Shown in pieces: positions 9,940 to 19,314 of a stretch of DNA of 23,884 nucleotides. A program made the translations under genes and the position numbers. Position 1 is the stretch's first letter; the number at the start of each line of letters is the position of its first letter. This DNA is from Seiridium cupressi (Eukaryota > Ascomycota > Sordariomycetes > Amphisphaeriales > Sporocadaceae). The notes under the pieces are model-generated. The model was given only the letters and a program-made list of their open reading frames with translations, was not told the DNA's origin and made no database searches. The DNA is taken from assembly GCA_036674765.1 (NCBI GenBank), contig JARVKI010000199.1, positions 1-23,884 on the forward strand, written 5' to 3'.

Positions 9940-10218
9940 TTAAACAACATTTAGAGGAAGTCCCAGCAGCTGTTCTAAGTGAATGGCATTGTGCGTGTGA
10001 TGAATCGTGGTTTCTTCTGGACGACTAATGAGGGTCGTGCTAGCCTCGATTTTTAACAGATCCCATAAATATTGTGCACGTACGACATAAGGGTAGTCAT
10101 CAAATTTCATACTTGATGACATCAGTTTTGAATTGCCGGTGGCTTGTTCTGGCTTGCATTTTAAGGTATGACATCGTCTGGACACACGGTGTTCAACCAC
10201 TATTCCAAGACCGAACAT
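9940..10218 (-). CDS. Possible small hypothetical protein or gene fragment (92 aa)
   Basis: ATG-initiated minus-strand frame with no signal peptide. The C-terminal half (KFDDYPYVVRAQYLWDLL, then HHTHNAIHLEQLLGLPLNVV) looks more protein-like than neighbouring frames, but I recognise no family. It could be a chance ORF or the decayed end of a gene. Confidence 0.18.
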   Translation of the reverse strand: MFGLGIVVEHRVSRRCHTLKCKPEQATGNSKLMSSSMKFDDYPYVVRAQYLWDLLKIEASTTLISRPEETTIHHTHNAIHLEQLLGLPLNVV

Positions 10219-10941
10219 GGGTTTTCCATATCACTGGCATTTCCTGGGTGTGAGTATGGACACCACCAGCATCAGCTCGAGATCCACCAGGCACGGCCAC
10301 CTACACACAATTGACTTGGAGATACGGGATACTCGTAGGATAATGACTAAACATCAAAAGACTATAAGATAGATGTTCGCCTTTCTGCCTGCTCAAGCCG
10401 GCCATGTATATTGCGCAAACTCGACCTTTCTGATTCCCGGTCTGGAGGCTGCGTCACGTGTGCTTGCTGCAAGGCTTGGAGACTAGCCAAGTTACGATAT
10501 GATACTATCGAGTGGGCTTGCTCCAGAATCGCCTCGGTCCAACATATTTATAAGCTACAGGGGATTCTACCACGAGGAGGAATGACCACAGGTTTACTAA
10601 GAACGAGAAGAGCCTCTCGGATGGGCCCGATTCTTCATGAGACAGTCGATGTCCACCTTCGGTATCATCTTTCCTTTGGGAGTAGTAACCGCTTACCATA
10701 TATGGTGTATGGCAATCAAAGTCGAAATACCCATATCAGCTCGAGTATTTGGTGTAAACCCCAGAAACTGAGTGCTTTTCGGCCGGTCTAGACATGCCAA
10801 CTGTAACTGCCTGCCTTCTGCGGTGTCAGAAGTAACAAGCAAGCCCCCGAGGTGAACCCACGGCCGTCTGCCGTGATGAGTTCGTCCAGCATGTCCTAGA
10901 CAAGTTACTCTGACAGTAGCAGGAAGCGGGCACCAAGAGCC

Positions 10942-11280
10942 TTAGCCGTCATCTTCTTCCATCTCGGTCTGTAATGGGGCGGTTGGACTTTGGTCGTTGG
11001 CGTTGATACACTTGCACAGGACAGCATAAGTTTTGTCAGTGATCTCAACTCCCGGCAGACCAACACCAAGACGTATTCCCACATCATAGGACCTGGTAGC
11101 GTAGTTAGTAGCCTCAAAAGACAAAATAAGTGCGAACTTCCCCCCGTCATGATGAACGCTGACAATCCGTAGCCATGTTTGTCGGCTGGTGCATTGAAGT
11201 TTACGGAGGATGGTGGCATCCGTTGTCTGCGCCTTCGGCTGTTTGTCTGTAGACTCTTGAACTAGTGCTCCACTAGCCAC
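10942..11280 (-). CDS. Possible hypothetical ORF or gene remnant (up to 112 aa)
   Basis: Minus-strand frame with a plausible amino-acid mix (SRQTWLRIVSVHHDGGKFAL, LGVGLPGVEITDKTYAVL) and an acidic end (EMEEDDG). No domain is recognised and no convincing upstream exon was found. It overlaps another minus-strand frame. It may be chance. Confidence 0.15.
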   Translation of the reverse strand: MASGALVQESTDKQPKAQTTDATILRKLQCTSRQTWLRIVSVHHDGGKFALILSFEATNYATRSYDVGIRLGVGLPGVEITDKTYAVLCKCINANDQSPTAPLQTEMEEDDG

Positions 11281-13130
11281 ATTACTAGATGCCCCGAATC
11301 CGCGAGTTCCGAATTATCATCCAATAAACTATCTGTAACTGGTTTCTGGTGCCGGCAATGTAAAACTTAGGGGCCGATAAATTGTCGTCAACGGCACATC
11401 AAGCAAACCTCGTCAGGCTGATCACCTCGGTTGAATCGTCGCTGCTGCGTAAGCGATGCCAATTTATGTCCTGAATATTTATGTTGACGCTACCTCTAGG
11501 TCACCAATGTATACTATCCCTCTAGTATCAAGGCTTACCGTCACCGCCTCCCCTCGTCACCCAAGTATAACACGGATGATTTGAAGCTACGAAGAGGCGC
11601 CGTTAGCGAACTCCCAATTATTGAGTCTTACCATACAGCACTAGCCGTAGCCATCATCAAGTCGAGGCGGTTCGTGTGGTAACAGCTGTGAATGTGTCGT
11701 CTGTCTTGATGGGCCTCACCAACAATTCAACTCTCACATTATACTCTTGGCCCCAGAAGTATCCTCTGATGGCGAGTGTCGAGCAGGCAAGAGACAAAAG
11801 GGATAAGTATAATCACGCAGATGCCACCAAATCCATGTTCCCCCCACCGACCAGGAAAGGTCTTGTCACACCTGAACATGCATGGAGATGAAGGCAATAC
11901 AGAGATGATACGATAGCCGAGGATGATTGCCTGCTTTCAATCCTCAGGTCGACAGACTCCCGGCGTACTACAGTCTGTCACGACCATCCTACAAGATGAC
12001 AGCGCTGACGCCATGGACACTGCCCCATAATGGCACTCTGGCAGCCAACACCTTGCGCTACTTGTGATCTACCTCCTTTAGGCAAACTGCGGTATGACGG
12101 TGCCGTGACCACCCTATAATGTAACGATCTTAATATGGAACTTCAAACAGACACCATACAAGTAAACCTACGAGTCAGCAGCACTATCGACGTCCCACAA
12201 GGGGATAACACGTATGCTACAGCCACTCTACCTGGGGCCAAATCCTGTGTCTACATCGACACGAGTTAACGGTCCACGAATACGATGGATGAGGTGTCAT
12301 CCCGGTTTGACCGCGAATGAAGTAGAGGGTGAAAGCCTACGCAAGGAACGGAGATATTAATGCGACCACCCACAGACAGCAAGACCTTGTGAAGCGAGAT
12401 ACTATGCTCAACGGGATGCTAGAAGCGGCTTTAACCCACCTGCGGTATCTGCCATATCACATGCAGTATCTGAACGAGTTTGATGAGGATTCGACACGGG
12501 GTTGATATGTAGTCAGCTCCTCGACGAGGGGAGTGGGCACATGCAGGAGGGTTCACGATTAGCTCGATTGACTTGAATTCACCTCAACACTGTGGCGGGT
12601 CCAGGAGACTCACTACGTGTGCTGTCTTCTTCCGCATACAAGACCTCGAGGAGAGAGGAGTTTATCCGCCGGCAGCAAAGAAGCTAATCCAGCGAGACCT
12701 ATCGGCCTTGGCTTTATTATTGCGATCAACCAATAATCGTCCAAACTCCGGTGGCAGTCCGTGGAGAAGATATGCCCTGACTGGACTCAAACTTAGCTGA
12801 TCCGCTGGTGCATGTCTCACATCGTCTCCAAACTACCAAGCAAATGTAGGGCGTCCTTACTCCAATCTTATTCTACCACGACCGCCGGCTGGAGCCTAAT
12901 TCGGAAATGCAGCTGCATTGGAGGAAAGCTGCTGACTTGGTGGTGCTGCACCCGTACGCAGAGATCCAAATGGGTCCATTACTTTGTACACTGACCAGCT
13001 CGGCCGTTTGATCGAACATCGGCCCCCTGGCTCAAGACTTGGTATGTTGTTTAAGCGCAATCTCGATGTACTGGTGGTCTGACAAACCTCTTGAGGAATA
13101 CCGGTCCAAGGTGCGGCACTTGAGTCTCTG

Positions 13131-13201
13131 GTTGCTTCGGTGAGAGCGAGAGTGATGTGCCGTCTAGTAATCGGACGTGGGTTCAAATCCTACTTCATTC
13201 G
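13131..13201 (+). other. tRNA-like fragment (T-arm and anticodon-loop-like), probably degenerate
   Basis: GGTTCAAATCC at 13180-13190 matches the B-box/T-loop consensus and is flanked by a possible 5-bp stem (GTGGG/CCTAC, one G-T pair). Upstream, CCG-T-CTAGTAA-T-CGG resembles an anticodon arm with an AGT (Thr-type) anticodon but has a T-T mismatch. The variable loop is too short and no acceptor stem pairs with the sequence after the T-arm. It is not a convincing functional tRNA; a relic is possible. Confidence 0.2.
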
Positions 13202-15140
13202 TTATTGCAGTCTCAAAAATCCTTTCACCTCAGAGGAGCACTCCATCACTTTGTCAGAGGTGTTGACGTTTGATGCTTTTCGTCCAATAATGCTATCAGA
13301 CCCCAGCGGTCGCCAGAGGTCGAGACCTTCAATCCCCGTATCAGTCCGATCGACTGGCATACTTCGCAATCGGACGATTACAACGATTGTTGTGCTGGCG
13401 GAACAACAAGCATACAATATCGGGTAACCCTTCTACGGCCCCAGAGTCAAACATGAATTCCTATCAGTCAGATCTTGTTTCGGCCTAACAGACTAGATTA
13501 CCTAGAGGTCTATGTGTTACACATACGACGTTGACTTCCCCAGGAGACCAGGATCATTGACGGCCAATTGACACGCGTCAGTCTAGAAAGCCCATGTGTC
13601 TATTGAGTTCTTCTTCGCAGGTCAAAGGATTGTTAATACTTGGCAGATGAGCCAACTCCAACAGCGCTAATACATTGTACTACACACCTAGTCGAAGGTG
13701 AGACTATGTAGGCAACGCCGGGTGTATGTATATAAGAGCTATGGAAACAACCTCGCAGTATCTATCAGTCTAAATGTCGTATACAGGTATACATTGGTAT
13801 ATTTCGCATTTTACGATGGAATTTCTACATATTCATGAGGAAGTGAGGATACATCCCGAAAGTTGTGAGTTGTCACGGTGGGCTACGACCAAACCACCAT
13901 CTAGCACTAGCTGCCTGCAACGTGGGACAGCTGTAAATCAACCGGGCATTAGCACTACATGCCGCCAAGGAGACCGGCATCAATACCCAAATCCTGACGT
14001 CCGAAGTTTCCCGTGAATTTCAACCGTCCAAACGGCAGTACAAGAGCTAAAGTGGTCTCCTGTTGCCGCCAGAAATAAAAACATGGTGGAGTGGCGGCCA
14101 AACTCCTATTTGTGTGATGCCCTTGCCCTACGATGGAAGATTGGCATGCGGATTTTGCCTGCCACCACTTGTATACCTCTGAAATTAAGAAGACTTGTGC
14201 TCATGTTTAGGGATCATTTGATTGTGAACTCGCTCCCGGTGAGGCTTCCCTCATAAAAGCTGACAGGAGACCGAACCATACGTTATTTATCCCCGAAGCA
14301 TGCATCGTGGTGCTGTTTGGAGTGCGGTAGTCGAATCGTAGCCAATCATGACAGGTCGCCAACGGTGCAGGGCGCCTTCTCCCTAACAGGGGACAGTGAA
14401 AATGAGGTTGACTGTATATATTTACATTGCGATCCATCCCACAGAAAGCAAGTTTCTGCACCCACCGTAATCGATGAATGGTTGCGCGATTCCCACTTAC
14501 TAGCGGTCCTGGGTATATGTATGTAAAGCACCGGGGAATTAGCGGGCTGATGTCGACGCTGTTCTCCTGGCTGGTGTGTTCGTTAACGGTGACAGGAGAC
14601 AGGACGAGCACTTGCATAATAAGGAACTACAAGCCACCATCAAGCGAATAGGACGAAATGGGTCGATTGTGGATCTGTCCAGAATGAGCAAGGCTCGAAC
14701 TTAAATGATTAGTCAGTATGCACGCGTATTCATCCACCATTCACCCGCGCAGTATATGATTTTCCACGATCGTCGCAAGCCGACAAAATCGCAGAGCAAT
14801 ACCTCTTGGGCAGAACTAGGTGCGCAATTTTCCGCTCGTGACTACGACTGCCTCAATCGGGTCATTAGCATCTAGGAAACAAAAATTCTGCACAGGTCAC
14901 ATGTTTTGGAGTTGGGTACTTATGCACCCTGACTACTCAACTGCACGAAGATCAGCGTTCGCTACTTAGCTGAATATGAGTATTTTTTTTGGCTTGTCGA
15001 AGCTCGCTCGGAAGCCGGGGGTGGGGTACACCATCCGCATCTCAATATAGATGGGGACTCTAAATCGAGATCGTTTCCTGCGAGGCTACGCATAGTCATT
15101 TGCCCATGGTGGGCAGCGCGAAAAACAATGACGGTGGATG
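13202..15140. other. Gene-poor region, nothing firmly recognised
   Basis: There are short unrelated frames on both strands. A TATATAAG box at 13729-13736 is followed by an 11-codon frame (13741-13773, stop included) and then directly by an ATG frame of 80 aa (13774-14016). The predicted product has no signal peptide or domain, so I do not call a gene. Confidence 0.45.
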
Positions 15141-15144
15141 AATT

Positions 15145-15180
15145 CCGCTTCAAGCGTGTTAGGATCAAAGCTTGAAGCGG
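15145..15180. repeat. 11-bp perfect inverted repeat, 14-nt loop
   Basis: CCGCTTCAAGC (15145-15155) and GCTTGAAGCGG (15170-15180) are exact reverse complements around a 14-nt spacer. It is not followed by a T-run and lies in no recognised gene. The first of several inverted repeats between 15.1 and 15.8 kb. Confidence 0.8.
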
Positions 15181-15393
15181 CGCTTGATGGTTCCTGGCAC
15201 TAGTGCTGTCACTTCTGGGGCATATTCTCCTTCATTGGGATACTATACGGTAGGCTAGTCCTTTTGCGCCCGCCAGATGCTGACGCTAGCTGACGGTTTT
15301 AGCATGATCTGGAACTGCCGTAGCGCCTCATGACGATTAGCGCACTTGTGTTGATGCTCCCAAGCCGGATCTTACGGTCGAGGTTGGAAGATA

Positions 15394-15412
15394 GAAGCGA
15401 GTCGACCGCTTC
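15394..15412. repeat. 6-bp inverted repeat with palindromic loop
   Basis: GAAGCG (15394-15399) pairs with CGCTTC (15407-15412) around AGTCGAC. Weak alone, but it falls in the same inverted-repeat cluster. Confidence 0.5.
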
Positions 15413-15521
15413 ATAGAATTGGGATACCTGGGTGAAAGCTCCTCTCCAATACGGCGGGGGTCGGGGCCATGGGCCAGTCCCCTACATGGCACTTGATCAA
15501 TCGTGGGTCGAAGAGATCTGA

Positions 15522-15541
15522 GCCCGGCTTCATAGCCGGGC
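15522..15541. repeat. 8-bp GC-rich hairpin
   Basis: GCCCGGCT (15522-15529), loop TCAT, AGCCGGGC (15534-15541). A perfect and GC-rich stem in non-coding sequence. Confidence 0.75.
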
Positions 15542-15794
15542 CTACACTAGTAGTTTCCATAACTACTTCCAGAGCAAGACGGGCTGCCAGATGTACGAGC
15601 TTTGAGGCCCACTTCGCTAGATAGCGGCGTTGCCAATGCAAGCACAGTTGGCCCTCTTCCACTACCAGCGACGCCGGCGGTGTGGTTATGCTGATCTTCT
15701 CCAGCTGAGCACGGCACCAGTGCTACGGATATGACGATCTTCCGAGAGGCTTGGAGCTACCAGCCGTGCTAGTATACTTGGCCTCACTGCTTTC

Positions 15795-15820
15795 CTCCAG
15801 CCGGCAGCTGCCGGCTGGAG
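15795..15820. repeat. 26-bp perfect palindrome
   Basis: CTCCAGCCGGCAG (15795-15807) is followed immediately by its exact reverse complement (15808-15820), with no spacer. The centre is a PvuII-type CAGCTG. The next outer bases (C and T) do not pair. Confidence 0.9.
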
Positions 15821-16135
15821 TCCCAAGCACGCCGAGTGGCCTATACGATCTGTCTTGATGGAAATCCCCAGACCCCGTGCCCGCCAATGCACAGTGTAGG
15901 ACCATGATGAGGAGATCGGCAGAGACCATGACGATTAGAACCCAGGTCTTGTGCCGAATATAGCTGTAGTGTGAAGCAGTTTCTTCACGGTCAGGCTGCC
16001 TGATTATTGGGTTCAATGGACGTCCAATCAAATGCAGGGCATTACCTTACAGCAGGGCAAGTGATCGGCATAGCCAGTAGAGGTTAAGCAAATCTACGAG
16101 GATAGCCGTCGCCGCAGTCCTCTTGAGCGAAAAGG

Positions 16136-16298
16136 AGTTCGTGGACCTGCATGATTGTCTGTCTATAAGTAGGGGATCCCCAAACTGCTCAATGGCAGTC
16201 ATTTCGAACAACCAAATATCTGCCCAGGTTTATATCCTACTTGGGCGATTATAAGAGGGCATCCTATAGATTATTGGTTGACACCAACGATCACTACC
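16136..16298 (+). promoter_or_regulatory. Promoter and leader of the peroxygenase gene
   Basis: A TATA-type element TATAAGTAG lies at 16164-16172, 127 nt before the ATG. The 10-bp palindrome GGGGATCCCC follows at 16172-16181, and with the preceding A it contains the AGGGG stress-element core at 16171-16175. A second TATA-like string (TTATAAG) is at 16249-16255. If transcription starts from the first box, the leader could include a short upstream ORF at 16192-16254. Confidence 0.45.
16192..16254 (+). other. Upstream ORF candidate (20 codons plus stop)
   Basis: ATG at 16192 is in frame to a TAA at 16252-16254, 44 nt before the peroxygenase ATG. It would be in the mRNA only if the TATAAGTAG box at 16164 is used. 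The peptide itself is not recognisable. Confidence 0.3.
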
Positions 16299-17772
16299 AT
16301 GAAGTCAACCAATCTGGCCCTAGTGGCCACTTCATTCATATCTGCTTCTGCCGCATTCCCGGCAATGAACGCAGAACAACTCCAAAAATACAACCAGCAC
16401 GTGAAAAACAATGCTGAGGCTTGCCCATACGCAGCAGCGGCTGAAGCACAGAGGGGAGGGGGCGAGTGTCCTTTCACGAAGGCCAAACGTGCTGATGCGT
16501 TCGATCAAACTGCACAGCGCATCCGAACAGATGGGGAGTATGCCTTCGTCCCCCCAGACTTCGACGCTGGTGATCAGAGAGGTGAGGCACCAACAGGTAG
16601 TATGTGGACTGCAGCTAACAGACATCCACATAGGTCCATGCCCGGGTCTGAACGCCCTCGCCAACCACGGCTACCTGCCCCATAACGGCGTGGCCGACAT
16701 AGTTACCATCATTGCGGCCACGAACGAAGTATACGGCATGAGCCTCGATCTAGGCGGCTTTTTAGCCGTTTACGGTACAGTGTTTGACGGCAACCCGCTA
16801 TCCACCAATCCCGGATACTCGATTGGAGGACCTTCGAAAGACAGCCAGAATATTCTCAACGGCTTGGGCCTATTGGGTACACCATCGGGCCTCAGTGGTA
16901 GCCATAACAAGTACGAGTCCGACGTAAGCCCCACGCGAGGTGACCTATATTTGGAGGGCAACAATTTCCATGTTGTGAAGGAGCGTTTTATTGACTACTG
17001 GAACGCTCTTCCGGAGAATCTGCCATCAGATCAGCAATACACAGCCCTCGCTCCGTTCCACAGGCAACGGTGGGACGAGTCGAAGAACAACAACCCCTAC
17101 TTCTTCTACTCTCCCTTTGCGGGCATTCTAGTCTCCCCTGCGGGCTACTCGTTTCCCAAGGCTATGATGGCGAACCACTCTGACGAGTACCCGGACGGTT
17201 ACCTTTCACGCGAGAACCTCGTCACCTTTTTCGGCGTCCAGGGAACCAGCCCGGACAACTTTGTGGTCAACCAGGGCTGGGAGCGTATTCCTGACAACTG
17301 GTACAAACGTCCGCTTGGAGACGAGTACTCCATCCCCAAGTTCCTGGTCGACGTTGTCGAGCATGTTCTGTACTACCCGCCACTGTTGTCGTTCGGCGGT
17401 AACACTGGTACACCTGACTCCTTTTTCCCCGTGGATATTTCTGATCTTACCGGCGGGGTCTTCAACGCTGCCACGCTTCTGGAAGGCAACAATCTCGAGT
17501 GCTTCGTGCTGCAGATCATCCAGGCCGCTGCCCCGGATGCCCTCGGAAGCATGTTCTCAGATGTCCAAGCGGCTATGGCACCGTTGACGGACAAACTCTC
17601 GCAGCTTCTCGCTGGGATGTCTTGTCCGCAATTGCAGTCGGTAAACACCGAACTCTTTGAGAAGTACCCTGGCTACACGCAGTCGTACGGTAGTTATGCT
17701 GGTCTCTCAAGTGGTTCGGTGGCGGGTGTGGTCTCGGGTGCCACGGGCGTAGTAGGTGGGTTGGTACCATAA
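16299..17772 (+). CDS. Secreted heme-thiolate peroxidase/peroxygenase (chloroperoxidase family)
   Basis: A 473-aa member of the fungal heme-haloperoxidase/unspecific peroxygenase family, which uses hydrogen peroxide for halogenation or oxygen insertion. Exons are 16299-16581 and 16634-17772. The first ATG is 16299; earlier in-frame codons are non-ATG. Residues 1-18 are a signal peptide (MKSTNLALVATSFISASA). The diagnostic motif GPCPGLNALANHGYLP has Cys97 in P-C-P as heme ligand. The second motif, normally E-G-D or E-H-D, is E189-S190-D191 in KYESDVSPTRGDLYLEGNN. A distal region (HRQRWDESKNNNPYFFYSPF, about 237-256) aligns in position with the acid-base helix of the family. The long C-terminal part (to residue 473, ending in a Gly/Ser/Val-rich tail) is characteristic of long ascomycete members. 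Substrate unknown. The gene looks intact, with AATAAA at 17829. Confidence 0.92.
16582..16633 (+). other. Peroxygenase intron (52 bp)
   Basis: Donor GTGAGG, branch-like GCTAAC at 16614-16619, acceptor ACATAG. It splits a Gly codon (G|GT) exactly in front of the P-C-P heme-ligand motif, so splicing is needed for the catalytic frame. Confidence 0.9.
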
Positions 17773-17828
17773 GCGTACCCTAGTTGGCATTAGTATTTTA
17801 GCTCTGGTGTCGATAATGAAATAATGGT

Positions 17829-17834
17829 AATAAA
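17829..17834 (+). terminator. Candidate poly(A) signal AATAAA of peroxygenase gene
   Basis: A canonical AATAAA hexamer lies 57 nt after the stop codon at 17770-17772. Fungal poly(A) signals are degenerate, so this is positional support only. Confidence 0.4.
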
Positions 17835-18192
17835 ACTTTGGTACCTTGGCATATTTACAAATTCCATGTATTATAGTAGTGGTATAGTTGACAATTTAGA
17901 AAAACAGCTCAATGTTTCAAGGTTCATACTCTTTAGGTGTGCGACTACGAGAAGAAAGACACACTGGAACGCTGCTATGGACATTAGGCTCGGCGTAGAA
18001 GCAGAATTAATGCAGTCCACTGGTCCAAGGTTGAATTATATAACCTAGGTTCTTCTGGTATCATTATTTTAACTGTGGTATCGCCAATCTACAGTATACC
18101 CCAGGGAACGGCGTACAATTGCAGAGCAAAGAGTAGTATGTCCACAGACTAGACGAGCAGGAGAACGTATCCGCGGCGCTATCCAGACTGCA

Positions 18193-18351
18193 TCATGGAT
18201 TGGATTTAAATGGCTCGGTCACTTCAGAGGCAGCCTGTGTGGCCGCGAAAATGCGCTTGATCCCGTCGAGGTAGGTGAAGGGAATATCTGTGAGACTTGA
18301 TTCTATGTATCTACGTGCAGCTCGGGAGAACCGATCCAAGGCATAGCTCAT
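18193..18351 (-). CDS. Possible tiny ORF or C-terminal gene fragment (52 aa)
   Basis: ATG at 18351 on the minus strand, TGA at 18193-18195. The peptide begins MSYALDRFSRAARRYI and contains TDIPFTYLDGIKRIF, which reads like folded-protein sequence with mixed helix-forming content, but I do not recognise it. Upstream the frame runs into the AAC repeat. It could be the last exon of a decayed gene, or chance. Confidence 0.2.
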   Translation of the reverse strand: MSYALDRFSRAARRYIESSLTDIPFTYLDGIKRIFAATQAASEVTEPFKSNP

Positions 18352-18388
18352 CGTGGAGCGGCGCAATGTATGAGCGCAAGACGGAAGG

Positions 18389-18408
18389 ACAACAACAACA
18401 ACAACAAC
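18389..18408. repeat. (AAC)n trinucleotide microsatellite
   Basis: About six consecutive AAC units in non-coding sequence. On the opposite strand it reads GTT and encodes a Val/Leu run in chance frames. Confidence 0.85.
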
Positions 18409-19225
18409 CGTGGAGCAAAATCCAGTTCTCCAAGCTGGACGTAACACCGAGCTAGAAAAGATATGCTATACTGCAATAGAGCGGATCCAGGCAGTGCTCT
18501 CCACCGTGAGGTGCCACCACCGTTCACACCGGGGCACATAACTCTCGGAGGACGAGCTGAGAAGACGGAGCACTGGTTGCCTCGTCATCCGCAGCTCTTC
18601 ATCCGGGGGTATCCAGACGGGACCAGGTATATAGCTTACTAGCGTCTAATATATCAGACCGTATCGTAAGTTTTACAATGAGATGATGGCTCGTGATCTC
18701 AGATGAATTTGAACAGGGGCTGCTATACGTCTGGATTACGAACAGGAATCAGCCAGGTTAGGTTGTTGCGGTGATTTGTGAAGTGTAGCGAGGGACATGG
18801 GTTGTTAGGCTCAACTGAGCTCCGCGTCGCCACCCCCCTCCCACTGCCATTCAAGGACCAGCAAAGGTTCTTCTATAAGAGTTTGTTTTCTTCACCTGTC
18901 AATTTCTTCAGAACGATAGCAGCCGAGCCCTGAGTTTGATGATATCACGTAGAGTTGGAGCAAAGGTGAATAACCCCGATGAAATAGGACTGGGGGGTGC
19001 CTGAAGGAGTACTCTCCCAGCCAACTTAAAACCAATAGCCCGGATCAAGTCTGGAAGCGAAGGAGCCCGTAAGCGCTATAAACACTAAAGGCTAGACCGT
19101 GTCTATTATAGGTGCAGTGGGGTAGGCCAAGGACGGTTTGCACCAGCCAAACGCAGGCACCCGCTGTTCCGCTGCAACCTCACCCCCAGTGAGGACGAAC
19201 TATGCTTGAAAACAGTGGCGCGCGG

Positions 19226-19314
19226 TATAAAGTTAGGGCCATGCCCGCCTCGTAGCTGGTTCTTACCGTAGGCCAACATCACCCTCCGACCAGTCCTGAT
19301 TCCGTGCAAACCTC
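19226..19314 (+). promoter_or_regulatory. Promoter and leader of spherulin-4 gene (TATA box)
   Basis: TATAAAG lies at 19226-19232, 89 nt upstream of the ATG and well placed for a leader of about 50-60 nt. A five-codon ATG frame at 19241-19255 (stop included) is probably upstream of the transcription start. Confidence 0.5.

Larger units (their letters stand above)
9638..13130. other. Gene-poor region, no recognisable gene
   Basis: Roughly 3.5 kb of ordinary base composition (CpA and TpG are common, so it is not RIP-mutated). Open frames are short, overlap on both strands, and several begin only at non-ATG codons. None shows a domain, signal peptide or splice pattern I can support. The two frames with slightly protein-like content (9940-10218 and 10942-11280, both minus) are listed separately with low confidence. 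An 8-bp inverted repeat (GTCATCAA/TTGATGAC) lies at 10096-10120. Confidence 0.5.
15181..16135. other. Gene-poor region with possible decayed minus-strand gene
   Basis: Three overlapping minus-strand frames (15411-15662, 15686-15892, 15723-16031) are adjacent. The last has a hydrophobic stretch (TWVLIVMVSADLLIMVLHCA) that could be a membrane segment. They cannot be joined into a recognisable protein, so this is at best a pseudogene candidate. Confidence 0.25.
17773..19225. other. Intergenic, mostly empty
   Basis: Holds the peroxygenase 3' region, a weak degenerate direct repeat (17785-17818 and 18056-18089), an AAC trinucleotide repeat (18389-18408) and one weak minus-strand ORF (18193-18351). 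I see no RNA gene. Confidence 0.5.

Noticed and set aside
13741..14016. Small gene behind a TATATAAG box (80-aa frame from 13774)
   Set aside because: No signal peptide, domain or conserved feature; another short ATG frame precedes it immediately, so it is weakly supported.
15411..16031. Membrane-protein gene on the minus strand
   Set aside because: One hydrophobic segment exists, but the frames cannot be joined by plausible introns into a recognisable protein.
16278..16298. Peroxygenase start at 16278
   Set aside because: That codon is TTG. The ATG at 16299 directly begins the signal peptide.
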